This document shows, in pieces, positions 18,571-27,380 of a stretch of 64,000 bases of DNA (positions are counted from its first letter, which is position 1; each line of letters starts with the position of its first letter). Both the position numbers and the translations under genes were made by a program. Source of the DNA: Calothrix sp. FI2-JRJ7 (GTDB taxonomy: Bacteria > Cyanobacteriota > Cyanobacteriia > Cyanobacteriales > Nostocaceae); contig JAHHGX010000091.1 of NCBI GenBank assembly GCA_019359675.1, positions 186,001-250,000 on the forward strand, in the 5' to 3' direction. A model generated the notes under the pieces. That model made no database searches, had not been told where the DNA came from, and worked only from the letters and a program-made list of their open reading frames with translations.

Positions 18571-20166
18571 TTAAGTTTTGAGTAGCTTGGTGATAGCGTT
18601 TACTAGTTCTTCTGGGCCGATGGGTTTTGCTAGGTGTAGCTGAAAACCAGCTTCGCGCGCTTTTTCTTCATCAGAGTCGCTAGCGTATGCTGTTAATGCT
18701 ATTGCTGGAATTTGATTACATTTATATTCTGATTGTACAGGCGCCATTTCTCGAATTTGACGAATTAGTTTATAACCGTCGGTTTGCGGCATGGCGATAT
18801 CACTTAATAGTATATCTGGCTGTACTTGTTCAATAATATTTAATACTTCGGTTGCTCCCGATGCGATGGTGACAGTGGCACCGCTTTGTTCGAGTATTAA
18901 TTGTAATAACTCGCGTGTATCTGCTTCGTCGTCCACAATTAGTATCTTGACTCCTAATAGTGAGGTTGAAGAATTACTAGCAGTCGAAATATTAGATTCA
19001 GAAAATACTTGCTCCACTTGGTAAGCTGGAAGTATGACTGTGAACGTCGCTCCTTGTCCTTCTCCAGCACTGTATACTTGTACTGTACCATGATGCAGTT
19101 CGACTAACTGACGCACTACTCCTAAACCAAGTCCTAAACCACCAGATTTTCTAGTTGTACTGTTATCAGCCTGACGAAAGAAATCAAAAACATATGGTAA
19201 AAAGTCGGGTGTAATTCCTTTACCCGTATCGCTGAGTGTAATTTGAATTTGAGAATTGACTCGCTCTAATCGAATTAATATTTTTCCTCTCGTCGGAGTA
19301 AATTTTATTGCATTAGAAAGTAAATTACCCAGAATTTGCTGAATTCTATTTGCATCACCCCAAACATAGTTAAATGGTGTACTAATATTATTTACGTAAT
19401 CTATATATATATTCTTCGTTTGCGCCGCTAGTTCTATTGTTTCTATAGCCGATATAATCATCGATGACATATCAACAGCAGCAAAATTTAAATTAATCTT
19501 GCCGCGTAAAATTCTTGATACATCGAGTAAATCATCTATTAGCTGCGTCTGCAATTTGACATTCCGCTCTATTGTATCTAAAGCCCGTGCAGATGCAGCA
19601 GCATCCAATTTGCCACTTTTAAGTAACTTTGTCCATCCTAATATCGGATTGAGGGGAGAACGAATTTCGTGGGAAAGAACTGCAAGAAACTGGTCTTTGA
19701 GTAAATTCGCTGTTTCTGCTTCGGTTCTTGCTTGGACTTCTCGCATTAACAACTCTTCACGTTCAACTTCGGCAGCTTTTTGTGCGCTAATATCTTGTAC
19801 GGTTCCTAACATCCGAACTGGTTTGCCGTCAGTATCATATAATGTACGACCGCGCGCTGCAATCCAATGAATGCTACCGTCTTGCCAAATAACTCGGTAT
19901 TGTGTATTGTAATCTTTCTGGTTTAATATGGCGCCTTGCGCTGTTTCTAAAACCCGTTCTCGGTCTTCTGGATGTACATTTTCTAGAAAAGTTTTTTCAC
20001 TTACATCCATACTGTCGAGCGTAAAGCCCAATATGTGCTTACACTGATTTGAACAGAACGCCATACCCGTCTGTAAATGAAAGTCCCACATTCCTATAGC
20101 TGTAACTTCCAGAACAAGTTCCAGACGTGCTTGGTTATTCACATCAATATCAATAAGGTCATACAT
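18571..20166 (-). CDS. PAS-containing hybrid histidine kinase with C-terminal receiver
   Basis: 531 residues, soluble. A PAS/PAC sensor occupies about 15-130 (MWDFHLQTGMAF, FLENVHPEDRE, ARGRTLYDTDGKPVRMLGTV). HisKA follows with LAVLSHEIRSPLNP and phospho-acceptor His166. HATPase has the N box LGNLLSNAIKFTP and G boxes GKGITPDFLPYVF and GGLGLGLGVVRQLVE. The receiver domain starts near 405 (KILIVDDEAD), with LLSDIAMPQTDG holding the Asp and LAKPIG the Lys. It lacks transmembrane segments, so it senses a cytoplasmic signal. The receiver suggests a phosphorelay to a partner not encoded here. Confidence 0.94.
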   Translation of the reverse strand: MYDLIDIDVNNQARLELVLEVTAIGMWDFHLQTGMAFCSNQCKHILGFTLDSMDVSEKTFLENVHPEDRERVLETAQGAILNQKDYNTQYRVIWQDGSIHWIAARGRTLYDTDGKPVRMLGTVQDISAQKAAEVEREELLMREVQARTEAETANLLKDQFLAVLSHEIRSPLNPILGWTKLLKSGKLDAAASARALDTIERNVKLQTQLIDDLLDVSRILRGKINLNFAAVDMSSMIISAIETIELAAQTKNIYIDYVNNISTPFNYVWGDANRIQQILGNLLSNAIKFTPTRGKILIRLERVNSQIQITLSDTGKGITPDFLPYVFDFFRQADNSTTRKSGGLGLGLGVVRQLVELHHGTVQVYSAGEGQGATFTVILPAYQVEQVFSESNISTASNSSTSLLGVKILIVDDEADTRELLQLILEQSGATVTIASGATEVLNIIEQVQPDILLSDIAMPQTDGYKLIRQIREMAPVQSEYKCNQIPAIALTAYASDSDEEKAREAGFQLHLAKPIGPEELVNAITKLLKT

Positions 20167-20658
20167 TTCTTATAGAGGGAAGTAAAAGTTTTCAACCGAA
20201 TCCTGAATGAGTTATGCCACAGATTTACTGTGATTTACGTCGGATTAATCCGCTTTGTTAACTACTCAAAGTTGAGCGATTGGCACCTACATTTGTAATA
20301 CTCGTAGCTAGTAGAAGTTTCGCAAAGTCATAAAGTGTTGTTTGGGCACTTTCACCAACAATGACCCCAAAATAAGAAATATTAGTGAACTAGCCTTAAC
20401 ATTGCTCACAATAATTTACCTTATTTTTAGATCAGATAAAATATAAATCAATTTTTGTTATGAAATTTTTACTTTTGAACACAATGACCTGTTAGGGATG
20501 ATACAGAGAGATTTTACAAATCCAGAGAAACCAGGTTTCTTTGTTGATATGTGTAATCAAAACAAGAATTTTGCATAGAAACCAGGTTTCTTGAGATTAT
20601 GCGGTAAAATTGACAAAATCGTAGTAACATATTAGATTGTGTCGTTTTAAAGCCAATT
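20167..20658. other. Intergenic region upstream of rpmI with paired palindromes
   Basis: A divergent spacer of 492 bases. It holds the paired AGAAACC palindromes at 20526-20540 and 20577-20591. Cyanobacterial rpmI often follows infC, but no infC-like sequence is present here. The promoter of rpmI-rplT must lie after or within the repeat. No coding frame looks credible. Confidence 0.5.
20526..20591. repeat. AGAAACC/GGTTTCT paired palindrome
   Basis: Palindromes at 20526-20540 and 20577-20591 are separated by a spacer with a GTGTAAT block, A-rich stretch and AATTTTGCA, matching the copies near 3320-3467 and 8088-8154. It ends 67 bases before the rpmI ATG, so it lies in or near the leader. Confidence 0.8.
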
Positions 20659-20856
20659 ATGCCTAAGCTAAAAACTAGGAAAGCTGCGGCGAAACGGTTC
20701 CGCGCAACAGGAACCGGTAAAATCGTTCGTCGTAAAGCTTTCAAAAACCACCTTCTCGAACACAAATCCTCGAAGAAGAAGCGTAACTTGTCCAAAATGC
20801 CAGTTGTGGATGAGCGCGATGCTGAAAACGTGCGTATGATGTTGCCTTATTTGTAA
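20659..20856 (+). CDS. rpmI: 50S ribosomal protein L35
   Basis: A 65-residue very basic protein of normal L35 length. [20 protein letters not shown], then [14 protein letters not shown] and the ending RMMLPYL are the family signature. It is followed after 41 bases by rplT, the standard bacterial pair. No internal L20-binding regulatory stem is obvious. Confidence 0.97.
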   Translation: MPKLKTRKAAAKRFRATGTGKIVRRKAFKNHLLEHKSSKKKRNLSKMPVVDERDAENVRMMLPYL

Positions 20857-20897
20857 ATTCAGGTTAAATTTTGGAACTCTCAAGGACTATTTAAGTT

Positions 20898-21254
20898 ATG
20901 ACACGGGTAAAACGCGGTAATGTCGCGCGCAAACGCCGCAAAAAGATTCTCAAGATAGCTAAGGGTTTTCGCGGTTCACACTCAACGCTGTTTAGAACTG
21001 CCAACCAGCAGGTTATGAAAGCACTTCGCAGTGCATATCGTGACCGCAAAAAGAAAAAGCGTGATTTTCGCCGTTTGTGGATAACCCGTATTAACGCTGC
21101 TGTACGTCAACATGGAATGAGCTACAGCAAGTTTATCGGCGCCCTCAAGAAAGCTAATATCAACCTCAACCGTAAAATGTTGGCGCAAATGGCTGTTCTT
21201 GACCCACAAGGTTTTAGCAAAGTAGCTGAAATTGCGGCAAGTCAAGCATCATAA
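20898..21254 (+). CDS. rplT: 50S ribosomal protein L20
   Basis: A 118-residue basic protein of normal length. [39 protein letters not shown] and [20 protein letters not shown] are typical of L20, an early 23S rRNA binding protein needed for 50S assembly. It is the second gene of the rpmI-rplT pair. Confidence 0.97.
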   Translation: MTRVKRGNVARKRRKKILKIAKGFRGSHSTLFRTANQQVMKALRSAYRDRKKKKRDFRRLWITRINAAVRQHGMSYSKFIGALKKANINLNRKMLAQMAVLDPQGFSKVAEIAASQAS

Positions 21255-21381
21255 AAGGTAGAAGGACAAAGGTAAAGGTAAAAGACTACCAACAAGGTTT
21301 GCTTATCTAAGCTATGATTAATCGGCATAGTTCAGATGCACCTTGTATTTTGATTAGAATGCGGTTTTCAATCGTGTAGGT

Positions 21382-22221
21382 ATGGAAATGCGGTTTATAG
21401 TAATCATATTTTTTACTTTTGCCTTTTGCCTTTTACCTTGTACAAAACCTTGTGGCGCCGCCCAACTCGAAGAAATTCAGCAACGCGGTCATATTAGAAT
21501 TGCCGTCAAAGATAACCTTCCTCCGTTGGCATTTCGTGACCAAAGTGGTAATTTACAGGGTTTAGAAATAGATTTAGCGCAACGTTTAGCAAAAGACTTA
21601 CTTGGCGCCAGTAAAGCTTCTAAGTTAAAACCAGTTCTAAATCGTGACCGTATTTCTCAGGTTTTAGATAATAAAGTAGATATTGCCATTGCTAGAGTCA
21701 CAGCTACCGCATCGCGCGCACGGATTGTAAATTTCAGTATTCCTTACTATTTAGATAGCACTGTTTTAGTTACTAAAGACACATTGATCCAGAATTTAGA
21801 TGACTTTAAACAGCGCAAAATAGCAGTTTTAGCAGGCTCAAGTACAATTGCTCGGATAAAATATTTTATACCTAATGCTGAATTAGTTGGCGTGAATTCT
21901 TATATCGAGGCTCAAAACCTGCTAGAAAGCAATAAAATTGATGCTTTCGGCGCCGATGCAACAGTTCTTAGCGGTTGGGTGCGACAATATCCCCAATACC
22001 GACTATTGAACGTTAGACTCTCCACAGAACCATTATGTGTAGTTATTGCCAAAGGTTTACAAAACGATAAACTTCGGCGCCAAATTGACGTATTAATCGC
22101 AAGCTATCAAGAAACAGGGTGGTTGCAAGAACGCATCAAGTACTGGGGACTTGCACCTTCCAGTATTCTAGATAAAGACGCGAGTCGTAGAGACACGATT
22201 AATCGCGTCTCTACGCGATAA
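21382..22221 (+). CDS. Periplasmic solute-binding protein (SBP family 3)
   Basis: 279 residues. A hydrophobic N-terminal signal (about residues 1-27, ending near CGAAQ) is followed by a family 3 binding fold: IRIAVKDNLPPLAFRD, GLEIDLAQRLAKDLLG, KVDIAIARVTATASRARIVNFS, and KIDAFGADATVL. Such proteins deliver amino acids or similar solutes to an ABC importer, but no permease genes are adjacent. Start may be Met1 or Met3 (21388). The last 13 residues (ASRRDTINRVSTR) are encoded by a 30-base palindromic repeat at 22186-22215 and are not part of the fold. The signal-peptide codons also resemble a CTTTTGCCTTTTGCC intergenic repeat. Confidence 0.88.
   Translation: MEMRFIVIIFFTFAFCLLPCTKPCGAAQLEEIQQRGHIRIAVKDNLPPLAFRDQSGNLQGLEIDLAQRLAKDLLGASKASKLKPVLNRDRISQVLDNKVDIAIARVTATASRARIVNFSIPYYLDSTVLVTKDTLIQNLDDFKQRKIAVLAGSSTIARIKYFIPNAELVGVNSYIEAQNLLESNKIDAFGADATVLSGWVRQYPQYRLLNVRLSTEPLCVVIAKGLQNDKLRRQIDVLIASYQETGWLQERIKYWGLAPSSILDKDASRRDTINRVSTR
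22186..22215. repeat. GTAGAGAC-type palindrome overlapping a gene end
   Basis: A 30-base inverted repeat (CGTAGAGACACGATTAATCG plus its complement, one mismatch) forms the last codons of the solute-binding protein gene and ends 3 bases before its stop. It belongs to the same family as 37833-37862 and 9740-9765. Confidence 0.85.
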
Positions 22222-22251
22222 TAAAAACGAAGATGACGTTTAATAAAAGCA

Positions 22252-22776
22252 ATGGATAGTAAATTAGCGGTTTTTTATCTCTCTGTTTTCGTAGCGATAC
22301 TAGCATTCGCACTGGTTAACGTGGTGCGGCAAATTTTTAAAACTCGTCGAGTTGAAAGCTCGTTCTCGAAACTGCGAACCAAACTCACCAAAGAAAAGGG
22401 CACAACACAAGAGTATTATGAGCTTGCGAGTATTTACTCCGAGAAGAAACTATACTCACAAGCCATTTCCTTATTTCAAAAAGCTTTAAAGACTGCTGAA
22501 GAAGAAGGTGAGGATACCGTTGCCCCTATCTATAACGGACTTGGGTTCGTATACTTTGCTCAAGAACAGTACGACTTAGCGATTCGCCAATACAAAGAAG
22601 CAATCAAATTTAAGAGTGATTACGTTGTCGCTTATAACAACCTAGCACATGCTTACGAGCGCAAAAAGCTAACCGCACAAGCGCTAGAAATGTACGAACA
22701 AGTACTGAAATATGATGCTAACAACACAGTAGCAAAACGTCGCGCTGAATCTTTACGGCGCCTAGTTTCAGCGTAG
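22252..22776 (+). CDS. ycf37: TPR protein, Ycf37-like photosystem I assembly factor
   Basis: 174 residues, starting 30 bases after the preceding stop. One N-terminal membrane anchor (about 5-25) is followed by a basic stretch (KTRRVESSFSKLRTKL). Three tetratricopeptide repeats follow (about 53-87, 93-125 and 127-160; QEYYELASIYSEKKLYSQAI, IYNGLGFVYFAQEQYDLAIR, VAYNNLAHAYERKKLTAQAL). Length, anchor and three TPRs match Ycf37, which supports assembly or stability of photosystem I in cyanobacteria. Other small TPR proteins share this layout, so the orthology is probable, not certain. Confidence 0.75.
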   Translation: MDSKLAVFYLSVFVAILAFALVNVVRQIFKTRRVESSFSKLRTKLTKEKGTTQEYYELASIYSEKKLYSQAISLFQKALKTAEEEGEDTVAPIYNGLGFVYFAQEQYDLAIRQYKEAIKFKSDYVVAYNNLAHAYERKKLTAQALEMYEQVLKYDANNTVAKRRAESLRRLVSA

Positions 22777-22797
22777 TTTGACCCCCCCTACGGGGGA

Positions 22798-24444
22798 TTA
22801 TTCCTTTTTCTTTATCATTTTTGCTAGTACATTGCGTGTTATAGCTTGCGCGTCTTTACTTAGTAACCTAGGACGTAGTTGTGGTGCGTTGAAATTATCT
22901 AAACCCCAACTCCATTGAATGGAACCTGTGGCAAATACGGTTGCTCCTGAATCAGTTGTATAAGTTGTCATATCTGAATATTTGGTTCTACCGCTGTGAC
23001 GGTAAGGTGTATGAGCTATACGAATTGTATTTGGCGGCGCCGATTTAAACATTTTATCTACTTCGTACCCTAATAAGCCTGTTAGCCGCATTTCTTTTTT
23101 ATCTGGATATAAAAAGGCTAATAAGTTATTTGATGCTTGATTTGCACTTTGACTTAATTGTGTATCAGCGAGAAACCACTGTGGCGCCGTGTTTGGTACT
23201 ACAATATCGGCGTTTACTTGAAACGTGTCGTACATAACTCCAATTAATGCATCTTCTGGACGGTTAATTGGTTTTCGGCGCCATTGTGTTGTGACAAGAT
23301 AATCATTATTTGGGTCTCTATCGCGCGCAAATGGGTCTAACGCTTCACCTTCTTTATACCCAACTATCACCCGGTTAAGGTCTCGACCGATACGACTTGC
23401 CTCAAACCGTATTTGCCAGTAACATGTATTTGCTGAGAAAAACCCTAAACTTACACCCGCATCACGTGCTGCTTCAACGTTGTCCCGCATTTTCCAAGAC
23501 CAGTATTCATCATGTCCTACCGATAAAAATGCTTTGTGTAGTAACAAGGCTGGTTTACCACTCAATTCATCTAAACGATTTTCGTGAGTATCTATATTAG
23601 TAGAGTAGGTGACATCATAACCATTTTTTTCTAGCCAGCGTACCATATTATACTCCCAACTTGCATTATAGGTTCGACGTTTGGGTTGGACGTTGGTTAA
23701 AAATTCTCCAGCACCTACACCATATGCAGCATCTTTATTTGAACTAGCTGCATAAGGACGGTTAAAAGAAACTTTCGACGCTTGTTTTCCTCTACTGTTC
23801 CACCGATACAGCGACATTCCACCCCAGTTGTTATATGCCTGGAACGTTGTCACACTCGATTGAAATAATATATCTGATGGGCGCCCATCGTCACGAACAA
23901 CAAAAATAATATAGCTTTGTTTACCACTTCGACTTCCTGTTAACTTCGCTAAGTAAAACCCACTTGCCCATTGCGAGGAGTCATCAATATTATTTGGTAT
24001 CTTTAATATATATGGGTCTTTCCAATCACATTCAATTAACCCTGTTGCCTCATCAATAATTGGTGCTGGCTGTTTTACAGCTTTACGAAATACTGCCGGT
24101 GCTAAGAGGCGCCCACCTTTACCGCCATACCAACCCATACGGTAAAATTCAATTGTGTAAGCTGGGTCTTTAGTTTTGACAAACAGCTTGATTACATCAC
24201 CACGATTGACACTGGTTAGCGAAGCATACCCTTCAATTTCATGATTTATCGCGGGTTTCCTCAATTGCCAGTCAGAAGTCCCAGGTTTGATATTTTCGAT
24301 TTGAATTGGATTATTCTTAAGAGTTGTAGGCGGTAAATCGATTGCAAATACTGGCGCCTGAATTAAAAACAAGGCTGTAATAATAGGCAGTAATCCTGCA
24401 ATCAATAACCCGTAAATAGCTTGTATTTGTGTTCCAAGTATCAT
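22798..24444 (-). CDS. Exported N,N-dimethylformamidase beta-subunit-like protein
   Basis: 548 residues with an N-terminal signal or anchor (about 10-33, AIYGLLIAGLLPIITALFLI). The mature part resembles the large subunit-like domain of N,N-dimethylformamidase (PF20254 type): an N-terminal beta-sandwich (EGYASLTSVNRGDVIKLFV, YRMGWYGGKGGRLL) and a flavodoxin/GATase-like core (TFQAYNNWGGMSLY, SVGHDEYWSWKMRDNVEAAR, GFFSANTCYWQIRFE). In cyanobacteria these are annotated only by domain; no amidase activity is shown. The export signal suggests a periplasmic or secreted role. It converges on the ycf37-like gene with a 21-base gap. Confidence 0.82.
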   Translation of the reverse strand: MILGTQIQAIYGLLIAGLLPIITALFLIQAPVFAIDLPPTTLKNNPIQIENIKPGTSDWQLRKPAINHEIEGYASLTSVNRGDVIKLFVKTKDPAYTIEFYRMGWYGGKGGRLLAPAVFRKAVKQPAPIIDEATGLIECDWKDPYILKIPNNIDDSSQWASGFYLAKLTGSRSGKQSYIIFVVRDDGRPSDILFQSSVTTFQAYNNWGGMSLYRWNSRGKQASKVSFNRPYAASSNKDAAYGVGAGEFLTNVQPKRRTYNASWEYNMVRWLEKNGYDVTYSTNIDTHENRLDELSGKPALLLHKAFLSVGHDEYWSWKMRDNVEAARDAGVSLGFFSANTCYWQIRFEASRIGRDLNRVIVGYKEGEALDPFARDRDPNNDYLVTTQWRRKPINRPEDALIGVMYDTFQVNADIVVPNTAPQWFLADTQLSQSANQASNNLLAFLYPDKKEMRLTGLLGYEVDKMFKSAPPNTIRIAHTPYRHSGRTKYSDMTTYTTDSGATVFATGSIQWSWGLDNFNAPQLRPRLLSKDAQAITRNVLAKMIKKKE

Positions 24445-24651
24445 TCGCTTTGACTTGTGGCACTATGAATTCTAAATAGATTGTGTCACTTAGTTCAAAA
24501 CTTTGGAACTTTACATGTAATGCTGTATACCTTTGTTAGGGTACTTTTATTTGTAAAACCAAATATATATCGTGGATAGCAAACGATATATAAATTTCAA
24601 CAATACACCTAAAAGAGCTACCCACTTACCTGAAAGAATTAAATTCTGTAC

Positions 24652-24906
24652 TCAGCGTGATGCCGCCAAATCACGTATTAAAACCAAACGCGAATCTATG
24701 TAAATACTTAACGCCGTAATTTCTTCGGTACTGAGTATTCCGTTGTATTGAAGTTGTCTGAGTAGCTGCTGTACGAGTTCCGTATCGCTAAAACCCAGAA
24801 GGATGTTAGTTTGAGTATCTTCGACCACTGACCAAAATTGGCGTAGCAACGAAGAGTTGATAGGACATATCCACATTGCATTAGCCTTTGTAGCTGTTTG
24901 TAGCAT
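24652..24906 (-). CDS. Small conserved cyanobacterial protein, function unknown
   Basis: 84 residues, no signal peptide. The central segment SLLRQFWSVVEDTQTNILLG, then FSDTELVQQLLRQLQ and a C-terminal helical half (LSTEEITALSIYIDSRLVLI), is a pattern I associate with a conserved cyanobacterial hypothetical family. A ribosome site (GGAAG) precedes the ATG at 24904-24906. Spacers on both sides are about 150-200 bases, so it looks like an independent unit. Its function is unknown. Confidence 0.75.
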   Translation of the reverse strand: MLQTATKANAMWICPINSSLLRQFWSVVEDTQTNILLGFSDTELVQQLLRQLQYNGILSTEEITALSIYIDSRLVLIRDLAASR

Positions 24907-25057
24907 TGCACTGCTTCCGTAAACCTTAAGACAATCTTAAGTTATTAATATGAAATCGTCTGTAATATTTACATTTTATTCGTAAATAGATACAAATCGA
25001 AATAACCCGTTTACAAAAGTTAATGGTGTGGTGGGTAATGCCCACCCTACTATTGAG

Positions 25058-26611
25058 TCACGAAATCTTAGTCAAAAGTCCTAACAATCGCTTGGTTCTA
25101 GGAGTGAGGAGGGTTCGACGGTATGCGTCAGCAGCTTTTCTGATTGCTTCAGCTTGAGTTGGATAAGGATGGATGACGGTAGTAAGTTTGTTTAAACCAA
25201 GTTTGTTAACAATTGCTGTTGTAACCTCAGATATCATTTCGCCTGCGTGCCGCGCGACAATTGTAGCACCAAGAATTTCGTCGGAACCCTGACGGAGAAG
25301 AATTTTAACAAAACCTTCTTCTTCTCCATCTGCAATAGCTCTGTCTACGCTGCTAAAAGGTATTTTAATGGTATTGGCGCCACTACCTGCTTGATGTTCA
25401 TACATTCCTACATGTGCAACTTCAGGGTCTGTGTATGTTACCCAAGGCATGATTAAGCTGCTGAGTCGCTGCTTTGATAAACCGAAAGGTGAGAATAAAG
25501 CATTTTTAATGACAATTCTAGCTGCCGCATCTGCCGCATGGGTGAATTTCCAATCCATGCATATATCTCCAGCGGCATATATTTGTGGATTTGTTGTTTG
25601 TAAAAAATCATTAACAACTACACCTCGGCTTTTGTCGTAGTCAACACCGACCGCTTCCAAATTTAATCCTTCAACATTGGGCACCCGTCCAGTACCGACT
25701 AAAATTTCATCAACGGTTATTGAATTGCGCTCTCCCTTGCTACTAAAATAAATTCGTTTACCATCGCTCGTTTTTTCAACTCGTTCAACTTGGCAGTTAA
25801 GTTCTAGACGTATCCCTTCTTTGATAAAAGCGTTTTGTACAACTTGTGCAGCTTCTATATCTTCTTTATTCAGGATATGCGCCTTGTTATGGAACACTAT
25901 TACGTCACACCCCAAGCGTCTAAACGTCTGTGCCATTTCGCAACCAATAGCACCACCACCAATTACTGCAAAACGCTGTGGTCGTTGGGTTAATGAAAAC
26001 ACTGTTTCATTTGTTAAATATTTAGCTGCTTCAATTCCTGGTATCTCTAAAGAAGCAGCTCTGGCGCCAGTAGCAATTACAGCTTTTTTGAATCGAAGCG
26101 ATTTTCCGGCAACTTCAACGGTATCACGTGAGGCAAAGCGCCCGCTACCCAAGAAAACATCTACACCTAACTTTTGAAACCGTTCTGCGGAATCATTATG
26201 ACTAATCGAAGCTCGTACCCTTCGCATCCTTTGCATTACTTCAGGAAAATCAACTTCAATATAATGAGCGGCAGAAATACCAAAATCTCTAGCACGAAGT
26301 ATTTCTCCAACTACCCGTGCCGAGCGAATAATGGTTTTAGATGGTACACAGCCATAATTTAAGCAATCTCCACCCATGAGATGCTTTTCGACTAACGCGA
26401 CTTTTAACCCTACATCTAACCCAGCGGCGCCTGCTGCCACAACTAAACCAGCAGTTCCGGCGCCTATAACAACTAAATCGTAATAATCAGCAGGTTGTGG
26501 ATTTACCCAATCTGGTGGATGGGTATAAGAAACAAGTCTTTGGTTATACTCGTCCATCGGACGTAAAGAAATAGCGTGAGATTCAAAATTGGGAATATCA
26601 GAATTTGACAT
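25058..26611 (-). CDS. FAD-dependent pyridine nucleotide-disulfide oxidoreductase (mercuric reductase-like)
   Basis: 517 residues. The FAD motif VIGAGTAGLVVAAGAAGL is followed by the redox-active disulfide GGDCLNYGCVPSK, the NAD(P) motif FAVIGGGAIGCEMAQTF, and AAGDICMDWKFTHAADAA. The C-terminal dimerisation domain ends with HPYPTQAEAIRKAADAYRR. It lacks the N-terminal metal-binding domain and the C-terminal Cys pair of true MerA, so mercury reduction is not supported. It is last in a three-gene set after a glycosyltransferase and a TVP38 protein (27-base gap to the latter), a pairing common in cyanobacteria. A role in thylakoid or thiol redox is inference. Confidence 0.9.
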   Translation of the reverse strand: MSNSDIPNFESHAISLRPMDEYNQRLVSYTHPPDWVNPQPADYYDLVVIGAGTAGLVVAAGAAGLDVGLKVALVEKHLMGGDCLNYGCVPSKTIIRSARVVGEILRARDFGISAAHYIEVDFPEVMQRMRRVRASISHNDSAERFQKLGVDVFLGSGRFASRDTVEVAGKSLRFKKAVIATGARAASLEIPGIEAAKYLTNETVFSLTQRPQRFAVIGGGAIGCEMAQTFRRLGCDVIVFHNKAHILNKEDIEAAQVVQNAFIKEGIRLELNCQVERVEKTSDGKRIYFSSKGERNSITVDEILVGTGRVPNVEGLNLEAVGVDYDKSRGVVVNDFLQTTNPQIYAAGDICMDWKFTHAADAAARIVIKNALFSPFGLSKQRLSSLIMPWVTYTDPEVAHVGMYEHQAGSGANTIKIPFSSVDRAIADGEEEGFVKILLRQGSDEILGATIVARHAGEMISEVTTAIVNKLGLNKLTTVIHPYPTQAEAIRKAADAYRRTLLTPRTKRLLGLLTKIS

Positions 26612-26638
26612 AATATTATTTTTAATGTAAATAAATAA

Positions 26639-27331
26639 TTAATTATTTTCTAACGCATTTCGCGCAATACGGGTAACATAAATTGTGACCGCTACAGTAG
26701 CAATAAAACCAACAATGCGAACACTCCACTGCAATGTTGGATTTGTCGATTGCTTCATACCAATCATCGCAATATCTCCTGCAAGCGAACCAATATAAAC
26801 ATACATAATAGTTCCGGGAATCATGCCAATTGAACCTAGTATGTAATCTTTAAGTGAAACTTGGGTGATACCAAAGGCATAATTCAATAAATTAAATGGA
26901 AATAAAGGTGATAAGCGAGTTAAAAATACTATTTTCCAACCTTCACGAGCGACAGCAGAATCAATTGCCTGAAACTTGGGATATTTCTCAAGTTGTCGTG
27001 ATACCCAATTGCGCGATAAATAGCGTCCAATTAAAAATGCTACAGTAGCTCCAATCGTAGCTGCAATAAACACATAAATCGACCCCCAGAACACCCCAAA
27101 TAACACACCTCCACCTAAAGTCAGAACTGAACCTGGTATAAATAATATTGTAGCTAAATTATAAATAACCATAAAGGCGATTGGTCCCAACACACCAAGA
27201 CTTTGTACCCATATTAAAGCTTGCTGCAATAAACTTTGAAAATTTAAAGCTTTTGCGATAAAAATCATAGCACCGACAACAAGACATACTAATAAAATCT
27301 TAATAATCACTTTTAATTTCAGCTTGCCCAT
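26639..27331 (-). CDS. TVP38/TMEM64 (VTT domain) membrane protein
   Basis: 230 residues with about five to six hydrophobic segments. The VTT/SNARE-associated motif region includes LGPIAFMVIYNLATILFIPG, GGVLFGVFWGSIYVFIAATIG, and RYLSRNWVSRQLEKYPKFQA, followed by FLTRLSPLFPFNLLNYAFG, a signature of the DedA/TVP38 superfamily. Family members move or flip lipids or act in envelope homeostasis; the substrate here is unknown. It sits between the glycosyltransferase (49-base gap) and the MerA-like gene (27-base gap), all in one direction. Confidence 0.9.
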   Translation of the reverse strand: MGKLKLKVIIKILLVCLVVGAMIFIAKALNFQSLLQQALIWVQSLGVLGPIAFMVIYNLATILFIPGSVLTLGGGVLFGVFWGSIYVFIAATIGATVAFLIGRYLSRNWVSRQLEKYPKFQAIDSAVAREGWKIVFLTRLSPLFPFNLLNYAFGITQVSLKDYILGSIGMIPGTIMYVYIGSLAGDIAMIGMKQSTNPTLQWSVRIVGFIATVAVTIYVTRIARNALENN

Positions 27332-27380
27332 ATAGTTATATCATGTTTAATTGAATACAATCCTCAAACTTTTCTTAAAC

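Noticed and set aside
25058-26611. True mercuric reductase
   Set aside because: The redox disulfide is present, but the N-terminal metal-binding domain and C-terminal Cys pair are missing and no mer genes are adjacent.
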